Below are positions 17,565 to 26,250 of a stretch of DNA of 64,000 nucleotides, in pieces. The notes under the pieces were generated by a model. The model worked only from the letters and a program-made list of their open reading frames with translations. It was not told where the DNA came from and did no database searches. Where the stretch lies: contig JALHQH010000016.1 of NCBI GenBank assembly GCA_022842065.1, forward strand, positions 62,001 to 126,000. The letters are read 5' to 3'. Each line of letters opens with the position of its first letter. Position 1 is the first letter of the stretch. This stretch comes from Caldilineaceae bacterium (GTDB taxonomy: Bacteria; Chloroflexota; Anaerolineae; Caldilineales; Caldilineaceae). The position numbers were made by a program, and so were the translations under genes.

Positions 17565-18203
17565 ATGACAGAAAAATACGACAACACGGCCCTGGTCGGG
17601 AACGGGGCAAACGGGGGCGGACGGCGCGGGCAGGGGTGGCGGATCGCGGGCTGGGCCGGCGCAACGCTCAGCCTGCTACTGGTGCCCTTGGTGGCCATGC
17701 AGTTCTCTGCGGATTGGAACTGGGATCTGTTTGATTTCGGTTTCGCCTTCGTCCTTCTCTTCGGCACGGGGCTTACCTATGAGCTGATCGCGCGCAAGGC
17801 GGACTATCGCGCCTACAAAAGTGCGGTCGGCGTTGCCGTGGTGGCGGCCCTGCTGCTGGTTTGGATCAATGCAGCGGTCGGCATCATCGGCGACGATGAG
17901 TTGATCAACGTGCTCTATCTCGGTGTGCTCGTCGTCGGGCTGATCGGGGCTTTCCGCGCCCGGTTTGCGCCGCAGGGCATGGCGCGCGCGGCCTTCGCCA
18001 TGGCCATCGCGCAGCTGTTGGTGCCGGGGATTGTGCTGCTGATCCCGAACCTGCGCGGGGCCTTGCTCGAACCACCCGGTCTCATGGGGGTAATTGGCCT
18101 GAATGCGTTCTTCGTCGTGCTGTTTGTCGGATCGGCCTTGCTATTTCGGCAAGCGGCGCAGGCGCAACCACCCACGCCGACCGTGTCGACGATGACTTAT
18201 TGA
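17565..18203 (+). CDS. integral membrane protein of unknown function, about six TM segments
   Basis: The product is 212 aa. A short Gly-rich N-terminus is followed by six hydrophobic segments, the second region holding a FAFVLLFGTGLTYELIARK motif known from uncharacterised bacterial membrane proteins. ATG 17565 is preferred to ATG 17463 because GGGAGG stands 7 bp upstream and the homologous-looking part begins there. The terminator at 18245 ends the transcript. No functional prediction. Confidence 0.65.
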   Translation: MTEKYDNTALVGNGANGGGRRGQGWRIAGWAGATLSLLLVPLVAMQFSADWNWDLFDFGFAFVLLFGTGLTYELIARKADYRAYKSAVGVAVVAALLLVWINAAVGIIGDDELINVLYLGVLVVGLIGAFRARFAPQGMARAAFAMAIAQLLVPGIVLLIPNLRGALLEPPGLMGVIGLNAFFVVLFVGSALLFRQAAQAQPPTPTVSTMTY

Positions 18204-18244
18204 GCGACGGGGCGACGGATTGAAGTAATCGAAAATTTACTAGG

Positions 18245-18285
18245 GCAAGGCCGCACATCACGCAAGTGGTGGGCGGCCTTGCTTT
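18245..18285 (+). terminator. intrinsic terminator
   Basis: GCAAGGCCGC (18245-18254) pairs with 18273-18282, followed by TTTAG. It lies 41 bp after the membrane protein gene. Confidence 0.7.
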
Positions 18286-18462
18286 AGCGTAGCTGGGCGA
18301 AAATCCGTGTGGCTAAACCCCAGGCATCGATAAAACAGTGTGTTCTCCGCCAGACAACTTCCTCTTACGCGCTCCCTACCTTGCGCCGGCTTTTTACTTT
18401 TCGCGCGCGCAGAGCCGCAACTTTACGCTTGTTAACGGCGACATCCGGAACCCCTTGGGCGC

Positions 18463-18640
18463 GGCCGCGGTGCAGCGATTTTGCGAGTTGGATGAGACAG
18501 GGAAGAAGCTGATGCGCGCCGCAACGCGCATCAGCAGATGAATTTGAGTGCTCGGGCCTATCACTGCATGTTGAAGTTGGCCGGAAGCTAGTTGGGCGCG
18601 CTTGCAGATTTGGCCAGGGCGAAAATGCTACTGCATTGAT
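18463..18640 (+). pseudogene. decayed ComM/YifB C-terminal fragment, copy 1
   Basis: One frame encodes VQRFCELDETGKKLMRAA, then a shift brings MNLSARAYHCMLKLAG and, past a stop, ALADLA. This is the C-terminal helical part of the Mg-chelatase-like protein ComM (pattern RFC.LD..GK.LM..A..QMNLSARAYHRMLKLARTIADLAG). It carries a frameshift and a stop and has no upstream ATPase part here. Confidence 0.7.
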
Positions 18641-18642
18641 TC

Positions 18643-20151
18643 CTACAGCCTCGGTACGCGCCGTGCCTGCGTCAGCTGTTCAAAGGCATAGCCCAAACGG
18701 ATGAGAAGTGGTTCACTGTACGCGCTGCCCATGAAGGTAAGGCCAACGGGTAATTCACGCACAAAGCCCGCAGGCACCGTGAGGAGTGGATAGCCCGCCA
18801 TCGCGGCCGGACGTGAACTGCCGCCGAGGGGGCGATCGCCCTGTTCATAATCAACGACACATGCTGGCCCTCCAGTCGGTGCCACCAGCGCATCCAATTC
18901 ATACGCCTGTAACACGGCATCGATCCCCTCTTGGCGAGAGAGACGCTGGCTGGTAGTGAGCGCGTCCACGTAGACCGCGTCGGTCAGCGATCCTTTCGCC
19001 TGCGCCAGCAGAAAGCGTTCTTGTCCGAAAAGGGGCATTTCCTCCTGCGCATACGCCTCATTGAATGCGATTAAATCTGCCAATGTACGTGGCTGGGGGT
19101 AATCCTCATGCTGGGGAATGCGCGTGGCAAGATATTGGGCGATGTCTGTCTTAAATTCATATTGCATCACAGTAGACTCTGCCGGCCCCATTCGTTCGTC
19201 GGTAGCGGTGGGGATATCTGCCGGATCGACAATGTGGGCACCCGCCGCGCGCAACACATCAATCATCGTCTCAATGAGCCGATCCGTCTCGGCATCAGCG
19301 CCGAAGAACCCGGCACGGGCAACCCCGATCCGTGCCCCCTGTAGCCCTCTGGGATCAAGAAATTGAGTGTAGTCTGTCCACAACTTGCCGGCACTCGCTT
19401 GTGTCATCGCATCGCGCGGATCAACGCCAACCAGGGCACTCAAGACAATGGCGGCATCGGCAACCGTACGCGTCATGGGACCGACGGTGTCCTGGCTGTG
19501 GGCAATGGGTATGACACCAGCGCGGCTCGTTAAGCCAACGGTGGGCTTTAGCCCGACAATGCCACAACGTCCGGCAGGACTAACAATCGACCCATCTGTC
19601 TCTGTGCCCAATGCAACAGCCACGAAGTTGGCCGCCACCGCAGCCCCTGACCCCGAACTCGAACCGTGGGGACTATGGGCCAACTGATAAGGATTTTTGC
19701 ATTGACCGCCGCGCGCGCTCCAGCCGCCGGTTGATTTGGTAGAGCGAAAGTTTGCCCATTCACTCAAATTGGCTTTGCCGATGATGATGGCTCCCGCTTC
19801 ACGCAGGCGCAGCGCCACCGTGGCATCTTGCGTTGGCTTGGAACCGAGCAACGCCAGCGATCCAGCCGTTGTCTGCATGTTGTCGGCAGTATCGATGTTG
19901 TCCTTGAGCAGTACGGGAATCCCATGCAATGCCCCGCGCACACGGCCCGCTTGCCGTTCCCGATCACGCTCAGCGGCAATGGCACAGGCATCTGGATTGA
20001 GTTCAATGACCGAATGAAGTTCAATGCCCGCCTGGTCGTTCGCGGCAATGGCATCAATGTAGGCCTGGGTTACTGACTCAGCTGTTAACTCGCCTGCCTG
20101 CATCATGGTCTGTAGCCTGGAAATGCTTATTTCATGCAACCGTTCGTCCAT
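18643..20151 (-). CDS. amidase signature family hydrolase
   Basis: The product is 502 aa, typical length. The Ser-cisSer-Lys triad is visible: Lys83 in PVLLKDNIDT, the GSSSGSGA loop (about 163-170, cis-Ser) and the nucleophile Ser188 in TETDGSIVSPA. Such enzymes hydrolyse amides to acid and ammonia; the substrate is unknown. ATG 20151 is preceded by AGGAAA. It is the last gene of the minus-strand cluster that starts at 27408, 119 bp after the epimerase-like gene, and could release ammonia or an amino acid from the imported compound. Confidence 0.88.
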   Translation of the reverse strand: MDERLHEISISRLQTMMQAGELTAESVTQAYIDAIAANDQAGIELHSVIELNPDACAIAAERDRERQAGRVRGALHGIPVLLKDNIDTADNMQTTAGSLALLGSKPTQDATVALRLREAGAIIIGKANLSEWANFRSTKSTGGWSARGGQCKNPYQLAHSPHGSSSGSGAAVAANFVAVALGTETDGSIVSPAGRCGIVGLKPTVGLTSRAGVIPIAHSQDTVGPMTRTVADAAIVLSALVGVDPRDAMTQASAGKLWTDYTQFLDPRGLQGARIGVARAGFFGADAETDRLIETMIDVLRAAGAHIVDPADIPTATDERMGPAESTVMQYEFKTDIAQYLATRIPQHEDYPQPRTLADLIAFNEAYAQEEMPLFGQERFLLAQAKGSLTDAVYVDALTTSQRLSRQEGIDAVLQAYELDALVAPTGGPACVVDYEQGDRPLGGSSRPAAMAGYPLLTVPAGFVRELPVGLTFMGSAYSEPLLIRLGYAFEQLTQARRVPRL

Positions 20152-20270
20152 GGTTTCCTCAATTTCATCCTCTTCTTGTCATCTTGTTATCGTTTGCTGG
20201 AATAGAGCCAAAGCTAAAGAAGATTGGGAGGATTGTGTGTCATTGGCGAAGGTACGGCGACCGATGGATA

Positions 20271-21302
20271 CTAATCGGTCGGATTATGCCAATCCGGCGT
20301 AGCAGATAGGACGCGCGCACGATACCATTCGGCAAAGGCGATTTCGTCCTGCCGCTGGGCATAACCGTCTGAATCTTTCCCTTTGTATTCGTCTCGGTAC
20401 CAAATGGCCGTCTCACCGATCCACTTGGGATAGGGGGTGCAGGTGTAGCCGAGTTCCGCTTCTACCCGTTGGACAGCTGGAATAAAATTAATCATGCCCC
20501 CATAGGGATCGGGATACGCTAACCCTGCCTGCTTGATCACATCAGCCGGGATGTTGATCAGATTGGGTTCTACTCCAAGCGCCGCCGCGGCGGCATTGAT
20601 GAAATCGCGCAGGGTAATGATTTCGCGCTGCGCAACGGTATATGTCCGTCCCACCGCCTGGGGTGATTCAACGGCAAGCAGAAAGGCACGCGCCAGATCC
20701 CACGAGTACGCTAGCCGAAACGAACTGACCCCACCGTTGGTCAAGATCAACGGCTGTCCATCCAACAGACGCTGGATGTAAAAGTAGCCGCGCAAGGTTT
20801 GATCATGAGGCCCAAATACAATGGGCGGGCGGATGATGGTGTAAGGTGTGAGCTCCTGATTACGCAGCGCGCGCTCCGCTTCGCGTTTGCCGGCTTGATA
20901 TTGCCCCGCAGTCTGTGCTGGATCGAAATCCGTTGGGGTCCATGAAAAATCAACATCGTCCTCGTACAAAGGCATGGTCCGCTCTGGAACAAAGCGATAA
21001 ATTCCGGCGGTGCTCGTCAGCAGATAGCGACCGATCTTTCCTTTCAAGACTGCCAATGCATTCTGGACATCGGTTCCTGTATAGGCAATGTTGTCGATGA
21101 CGAGATCAAAAGTTCGGTGCTGTAACGCCGACCGCATGCTTTCCAGATCGCTGCGATCGCCGACGATATGCTCCACCTGTCTCCACCAGGCAGGCTGGGC
21201 ATTGCCACGTGAGAAAATTGACACACCGTGACCAGCCGCGAGCAACTGTTCCACAACATTCGCGCCAAAAAAGTTCGTGCCACCGAAGATCAAAATCTGC
21301 AT
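20271..21302 (-). CDS. NAD(P)-dependent extended SDR (epimerase/dehydratase-like)
   Basis: The product is 343 aa. The N-terminal dinucleotide motif is GGTNFFGANV, close to the GGTxFxG form of atypical extended SDRs. A later YQAGKREAER stretch supplies the YxxxK catalytic pair, and TIIRPPIVFGPHD is the usual following strand. Start taken as ATG 21302; an in-frame TTG three codons upstream (21311) is closer to AGGAG and is an alternative. It lies between the PuuE-like deacetylase and the amidase in one direction. Substrate unknown. Confidence 0.8.
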   Translation of the reverse strand: MQILIFGGTNFFGANVVEQLLAAGHGVSIFSRGNAQPAWWRQVEHIVGDRSDLESMRSALQHRTFDLVIDNIAYTGTDVQNALAVLKGKIGRYLLTSTAGIYRFVPERTMPLYEDDVDFSWTPTDFDPAQTAGQYQAGKREAERALRNQELTPYTIIRPPIVFGPHDQTLRGYFYIQRLLDGQPLILTNGGVSSFRLAYSWDLARAFLLAVESPQAVGRTYTVAQREIITLRDFINAAAAALGVEPNLINIPADVIKQAGLAYPDPYGGMINFIPAVQRVEAELGYTCTPYPKWIGETAIWYRDEYKGKDSDGYAQRQDEIAFAEWYRARVLSATPDWHNPTD

Positions 21303-21364
21303 GCGAATCAAACGCTCCTATCTTTTTTGATCGGACCTTGCTGTTCTTCTATTGCCGAAGCACG

Positions 21365-22297
21365 CTACGGGTTTATCAGCTTCAGGGAACCTGCGGGATA
21401 GTGTGCCCGCCAATGCCGCGCGATTTCATCACGGCGCGCCCACCAGACACCTTCAAATCGGTTGGCATAGGCAATGAAGCGGTCGATTGCCGTCGCACGC
21501 GCCGGTCTGCCGGAGATGCGGCAGTGCAACCCGATTGAGAGCATTTTCGGGGTCTCGGCTCCTTCCTCGTAGAGGACATTAAAGGACGACACCAGGTATT
21601 GATAGAAATGTTCTGGTGTGCCAAAGCCCGGTGCCGTGAAATAGCGCGCATCGTTGCTGTCGGCGGCATACGGGAGAACGAGCCAGGGCTCTCCCTGCAC
21701 GGTTACGTAGTAGGGCAGTTCATCGTTGTAGGCATCGGAGTCATAAAGGAAGCCACCCTCTTCCTGTAGCAGGCGGCGCGTGCGTTCGCTGGCAGCATAG
21801 CGGCAGTACCAGCCGACGGGGCGTTCGCTGACACATTGACGAATGGTCTCCACTGCGCGCTGGATCTCTGCCCGTTCTTCCTCCTCTGTCATGCGGAAAT
21901 GCTCACCGAAGAGATAGCCGTGGCTGCATGCTTCGTGCCCGAGTTCTGCCAATGCCGGACCAAGTTCAGGATTACGCGCCAGCGCACGGGCACAGGCGTA
22001 AAAGGTCGTCGGCACGTTGTGTTTGGCAAAGACGCGCAGCAGTCGCCATACGCCGACACGGCTCCCATACTCGTAATTGGATTCGGCAGCAAGATCGCGT
22101 ACACCTTCGGGAAATGGATATCGGATCTCACCAAATGCCTCGGAATTGGGATCGCCATCAAGCACGCTGCGCTCGGCACCTTCCTCGTAGTTCACCACAA
22201 AGCTGATCGCAACGCGAGCGCGATTCGGCCACTCGATGCGGGGTGGAGTCCGTCCATAGCCGGCGAAGTCACGCACTGGGCCATTCTGCTCCATCAT
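21365..22297 (-). CDS. polysaccharide-deacetylase family protein, PuuE (allantoinase)-like
   Basis: The product is 311 aa. The N-terminal part (RDFAGYGRTPPRIEWPN, then FVVNYEEGAERSVLDGD) is the signature of the PuuE branch of the NodB-homology family, which includes cofactor-independent allantoinases. ELGHEACSHGYLF supplies the His pair. Members hydrolyse cyclic amides or N-acyl groups. The start is ATG 22297 or the adjoining ATG 22294, both behind GAAGG. With the amidase and peptide-type ABC permeases it suggests uptake and opening of a ureide or cyclic-amide compound; that is inference. Confidence 0.8.
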   Translation of the reverse strand: MMEQNGPVRDFAGYGRTPPRIEWPNRARVAISFVVNYEEGAERSVLDGDPNSEAFGEIRYPFPEGVRDLAAESNYEYGSRVGVWRLLRVFAKHNVPTTFYACARALARNPELGPALAELGHEACSHGYLFGEHFRMTEEEERAEIQRAVETIRQCVSERPVGWYCRYAASERTRRLLQEEGGFLYDSDAYNDELPYYVTVQGEPWLVLPYAADSNDARYFTAPGFGTPEHFYQYLVSSFNVLYEEGAETPKMLSIGLHCRISGRPARATAIDRFIAYANRFEGVWWARRDEIARHWRAHYPAGSLKLINP

Positions 22298-22430
22298 TGC
22301 ACCTTCATTTCTAATGATATCATTGTTGGATGATGGGGGGATGGGTGAAGATCGGTTGCTGGGGTAACACCGATGTGTCCCCCAGCAATGATTGACAAGT
22401 GGTTCTAAACGCAAATCAGAATCATATCGT

Positions 22431-22486
22431 GAATCTGTAGGGGCGGCCCCTTGCGGGCGCCCGCAAGGGGCCGCCCCTACAGATTC
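22431..22486. repeat. 56-bp perfect palindrome of the GTAGGGGC family
   Basis: GAATCTGTAGGGGCGGCC... reads the same on both strands across 22431-22486. It shares the GTAGGGGC/GCCCCTAC ends and the CCTTGCG motif with 17159-17211. It sits between the binding-protein gene and the deacetylase gene and could stabilise or attenuate the transcript. Confidence 0.8.
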
Positions 22487-22512
22487 GCGTTTTCAAGGTG
22501 ATTTGGGTTTAA

Positions 22513-24219
22513 TTAGCCACCACAGCGGGCACCATACCAGATGGGGAACCAGTTGGTGGCATCGTAGGTAATGCCCTCGAGTTCTGGATTGAGTGCAGAG
22601 ACCTGAACGGCATTGAACAGGGTGAGGGTAGCCGCTTCCTCCATAATGAGTTCCTGTGCCTGCTCGTAGAGCGGCAGACGGACCGCTGGATCCAGCGTCG
22701 TGCGTGCTTCATCCAGCAGGCTATCCACTTCTGGATTGTCAAAGTAGCCCATGTTCCAGCCCCCAATGTTGTCAGAGTGGTAGTGGACCCGGAGGATATC
22801 TGGATCGGTGCCGGTCCAGTCCATGAAGGTGAGGCTATTCTCTCCCTGGCGTGCCAGATCTTCGGACGCTGCCAACGACATCGCTTCAATGGTCATGTCA
22901 ATGCCGACCTCACGCAACATACCCTGAATGGCTTCCAGGAAGGAGATGCGCACGGGATCGGAGAAGGTGAGCACCGCCAATTGGGCAGTGACACCATCTT
23001 TTTCGCGGAAGCCGTCGCCGTCGCTATCAATCCAACCGGCTTCATCAAGCAGCGTTCGTGCCTGTTCGGGATCATACGTATACATGGTTTCAACTGCTGG
23101 ATTGTAGCCCCAGTTCACCGGTTTCAAGGGGCCCCACGCCACTTCAGAGACACCAGCCGTCGCAATCCGGTTGACAACGTCTTTGTCCACGGCATATTGA
23201 ATTGCCTTGGCAACTGCCAGATCATCGGTGGGCGACAGTTGCCGATTCACCAGCAACATTGTCGGCGCACCAGCAAACACACGCTCGGACAGAGAAACAG
23301 ATGGATCCTCACGCAGATCCAGCACATCGAGCACGGGAACATCAAAGATATAATCTACTTCGCCCGCTTGCAGAGCCGCCAGGCGCGTCCCTTCTTCAGG
23401 GACCGTGCGTTGGATGAAGGTCTGTATGTAGGGCGCGCCCTGATGTTCTGCATCTGGATCAGTGTTCACATAATTCTCGTTGGCAACCAAGGTAATGTGA
23501 TCGCCTTTTACCCATTCTTGGAACTTAAATGGGCCAGTCCCCACCGGGTTTTGGGCAAAATCGGGACCATACGCCGCGACCGCGGTCGGCGAAACAATCG
23601 CAAGCGCGTTGTTGGAAAGGTTATGCCAGATGGGTGCATACGGCTCGCTGAAGTTCAACTTCACCGTATATTCATCGATGACTTCGGCCGACTCAAACGG
23701 ACCGATCAAAGCCTGCGCTGTCTGTGCCTTGGTTTCAGGATCCATAATGCGGTCAAAGGTGAACTTGACAGCCTCCGCATTGAACGGTGTCCCATCGTGA
23801 AACTGGATCCCTTCGTGCAGATGGAATGTGACCTCCGTGCCATCGGGCGCGGCTTCCCAGGATTCGGCAAGCCCCGGTAGGATTTCTCCGCTGGCGTCCA
23901 GATCAATCAGTGTTTCAAAGACGTTGATCATCGAAATGGTCGACGCCCGATGCACGATCTGTGCTGGATCGAGGGTCGTTGGCTCCAGTTTGTAGGCAAC
24001 AGTTACAGTATCACATGTTGTGCCGCTGTCTGCCGCCGCCGTTGTTTCTGTTGTCGTTTCTCCCCCTGCTTGGGTTTGCGGCGCAGCCGGCGCACAGGCG
24101 GACAGCAGCAGGCTCAAGATCATCACCATGATCACAGCACTCATCAGGCGCACGGACCCTATTCGTCTACCGAGCGAAGACGGTAGACGGTAAAACACAG
24201 TAATTCGCTGATTGGTCAT
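22513..24219 (-). CDS. ABC transporter substrate-binding lipoprotein, family 5 (DppA/OppA-like)
   Basis: The product is 568 aa. The lipobox LLLSAC (signal peptidase II type) follows a hydrophobic stretch, so it is anchored outside the membrane. The family-5 pattern ATTLDPAQIVH-like segment (EPTTLDPAQIV), LAESWEAAPDGTEVTFHL and FHDGTPFNAEAVKFTFDR identify it. It delivers peptides, nickel, or other solutes to the DppB/DppC permeases encoded upstream in transcription. Start at ATG 24219 because GGAAGG precedes it and the signal peptide starts there. No ATPase genes are found in the cluster. Confidence 0.9.
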   Translation of the reverse strand: MTNQRITVFYRLPSSLGRRIGSVRLMSAVIMVMILSLLLSACAPAAPQTQAGGETTTETTAAADSGTTCDTVTVAYKLEPTTLDPAQIVHRASTISMINVFETLIDLDASGEILPGLAESWEAAPDGTEVTFHLHEGIQFHDGTPFNAEAVKFTFDRIMDPETKAQTAQALIGPFESAEVIDEYTVKLNFSEPYAPIWHNLSNNALAIVSPTAVAAYGPDFAQNPVGTGPFKFQEWVKGDHITLVANENYVNTDPDAEHQGAPYIQTFIQRTVPEEGTRLAALQAGEVDYIFDVPVLDVLDLREDPSVSLSERVFAGAPTMLLVNRQLSPTDDLAVAKAIQYAVDKDVVNRIATAGVSEVAWGPLKPVNWGYNPAVETMYTYDPEQARTLLDEAGWIDSDGDGFREKDGVTAQLAVLTFSDPVRISFLEAIQGMLREVGIDMTIEAMSLAASEDLARQGENSLTFMDWTGTDPDILRVHYHSDNIGGWNMGYFDNPEVDSLLDEARTTLDPAVRLPLYEQAQELIMEEAATLTLFNAVQVSALNPELEGITYDATNWFPIWYGARCGG

Positions 24220-24260
24220 TGCTTCCCTTCCTTCCTTGAGAGGGATTGTAAGAATAGATA

Positions 24261-24338
24261 AGTCAGCAGACCGCAACGCTCGGCGGCTGAGCGGGAGCCC
24301 TTTGGGCGCGAAGCCAGAGAGCGTTGCGGTCTACTGAT
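24261..24338. repeat. inverted repeat between permease and binding-protein genes
   Basis: AGACCGCAACGCTC (about 24268-24281) is answered by GAGCGTTGCGGTCT (24319-24332), with flanking near-matches. It lies in the 171-bp gap and may set a difference in expression between the permease and binding-protein genes. Confidence 0.6.
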
Positions 24339-24390
24339 AATACGCAGACACGCCAAGAGCCTCTGTGTAGATCACAGATCAGCTCAGAAA

Positions 24391-25296
24391 CTATTCCTTC
24401 AGGCGGGGATCGAACGCATCTCGCAAACCGTCACCGAGTAAATTGATTGAAATCACAGTGATGGTGATGGCAAGTCCGGGAAAGACCATCATCCAGGCCG
24501 CATGGCGCAGAAATCGGCGTGAACTGCTAAGCATACTGCCCCACTCCGGCGTGGGTGGCTGCACACCCAAGCCAAGATACGATAGCGCTGCGCCCGTGAT
24601 AATGGCAGAGGCAATACCTGTGGTAGCCATTACCATGACAGGGGCCAGACTATTGGGCAAAATGTGGCGGAGCATAATGCGACTGGGGGGCGCGCCGGTT
24701 ACGTGCGCGGCCATTACATATTCGGCTTCTTTGGCAGAAAGCACACTGCTGCGCGCAACACGAGTGAATAGGGGAATGGTAGAGATGCCGACGGCGACCA
24801 TTACCGTGAACATTGCCGGACCCAAAATCGCCACAACTGTCAACGCCAGCAGAATACTGGGAAAGGCCAGCAGGATGTCCATGAAGCGCATGATGATCAT
24901 ATCAGGCCAACTACCATAATAGCCTGCTGTTATGCCGAAGAGCAGACCGAAAAAGCAGCCGATGGAAACTGAGATAATGCCCACCAGGAGGGAAACGCGG
25001 CTACCAAAAATGACGCGAGAAAATTGATCACGCCCTTGTTCGTCTGTACCAAACCAATGGTCGGCACTAGGCGGGAGCAAGTAGTCGGCAAACTCCTGAT
25101 GGTCAGGGGCGAACGGTGCGATCAATGGCGCAAAGATCGCGATGAGTGCCAACAACAAAACAATGATGCCGCCAACAATGGCCGCGCGGTTCCTGGATAG
25201 TTGCCGCAAGAAAGCGCGCAACCAGTTTTCGCGCTGGCTGCGCCGCTGTCCTGGCGCGAGTTTCAATGGGATGGACGCTGAATCAGCTCTATACAT
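24391..25296 (-). CDS. ABC transporter permease, DppC-like
   Basis: The product is 301 aa. An N-terminal cytoplasmic stretch precedes a first TM helix (GGIIVLLLALIAIFAPLIAPF), the PPSADHWFGTDEQGRD motif that marks DppC/OppC proteins, and the EAA loop region AKEAEYVMAAHVTGAPPSRIMLRHILPN. Five or six TM segments. It pairs with DppB (25316-26245) as the channel for the family-5 binding protein. ATG 25296 begins 19 bp after the dppB stop; the longer frame would overlap it. Confidence 0.9.
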   Translation of the reverse strand: MYRADSASIPLKLAPGQRRSQRENWLRAFLRQLSRNRAAIVGGIIVLLLALIAIFAPLIAPFAPDHQEFADYLLPPSADHWFGTDEQGRDQFSRVIFGSRVSLLVGIISVSIGCFFGLLFGITAGYYGSWPDMIIMRFMDILLAFPSILLALTVVAILGPAMFTVMVAVGISTIPLFTRVARSSVLSAKEAEYVMAAHVTGAPPSRIMLRHILPNSLAPVMVMATTGIASAIITGAALSYLGLGVQPPTPEWGSMLSSSRRFLRHAAWMMVFPGLAITITVISINLLGDGLRDAFDPRLKE

Positions 25297-25315
25297 GGGA
25301 AAAGTTTGCACCGGA

Positions 25316-26245
25316 TCAGGTATAACGAATGCGCGGATCGAGCCAGACGTAGGAAATGTCAACGAGCAGATTGAGCAAGATGTAGACCATCGCCGCCATC
25401 AGCACAATGCCCTGGACCAGAAAGTAGTCCTTATAGAGGATCGCATCCACTGCCAGTCGACCCACTCCCTGGCGAGCGAAAACAGTTTCGACAATGACCG
25501 CGCCACCGAGTAATCGACCAGCCTGCAATCCCACCAGCGTGACGATGGGGGGCATGGCAGGTTTCAGAACATGACGGGCGACCACCATCGACTTGCTCAG
25601 GCCTTTTGCCCTGGCTGTCGTCACGTATTCCTGACGCAACACCTCCAACACGCTCGATCTCACCATGCGCGCAATGAACGCCGCGGTGTCATAACCCAGG
25701 ACAAAGGCGGGGAGGATCAGGGTCTTCCAACCTTGATCACCGGTAATGGGTAGCCAGCGCAGTTGCACAGCGAACAGGTAGATCAACATCAAGCCAGACC
25801 AGAAGATTGGAATTGATAAGCCACCCAGCGAAAGCGCCATTGACACATTGTCAATCCAAGTGTTGTGGTTCAAGGCCGAAAGCAAGCCAAGTAATAGCCC
25901 GAGCACAACGGCAATGACAAGCGCGGCCAATGTTAATTGCAGGGTTGCCGGCAGTTGTTCCATAATTGAGGCAAGTACGGGCCGATTTGTGTAGTACGAA
26001 CGCCCTAGGTCTCCAGTCAATGCATTGCCCAGATAACGACCATACTGCACGATAATGGGATCATTGAGACCCAACTGCTCGCGCAGTTGCTCTACTTGCT
26101 GGGGGGAGATTTCTGCAAGGGACTGGGCCGCCAGCAAAGTCGCCACGTCGCCAGGGATCAGATGGAGGATCAGGAATACCAGGATCGATACGCCCAACAT
26201 CACAGGTACAACAGCAAGCAAGCGCAACCCCACATACCTGAACAA
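25316..26245 (-). CDS. ABC transporter permease, DppB-like
   Basis: The product is 309 aa. It opens MFRYVGLRLLAVVPVMLGVS and has the family motifs HLIPGDVA, LGLNDPIIVQYGRYL and the EAA-loop stretch EYVTTARAKGLSKSMVVARHVLKPA. Six TM segments expected. The start codon is TTG with CAGGAGT 8 bp upstream. It begins 5 bp after the oxidoreductase stop, which indicates cotranscription. Confidence 0.9.
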   Translation of the reverse strand: MFRYVGLRLLAVVPVMLGVSILVFLILHLIPGDVATLLAAQSLAEISPQQVEQLREQLGLNDPIIVQYGRYLGNALTGDLGRSYYTNRPVLASIMEQLPATLQLTLAALVIAVVLGLLLGLLSALNHNTWIDNVSMALSLGGLSIPIFWSGLMLIYLFAVQLRWLPITGDQGWKTLILPAFVLGYDTAAFIARMVRSSVLEVLRQEYVTTARAKGLSKSMVVARHVLKPAMPPIVTLVGLQAGRLLGGAVIVETVFARQGVGRLAVDAILYKDYFLVQGIVLMAAMVYILLNLLVDISYVWLDPRIRYT

Positions 26246-26250
26246 AATTT

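Noticed and set aside
22777..23880. 367-codon plus-strand frame inside the binding-protein gene
   Set aside because: Antisense of a well-conserved family-5 substrate-binding protein with lipobox; no independent evidence.
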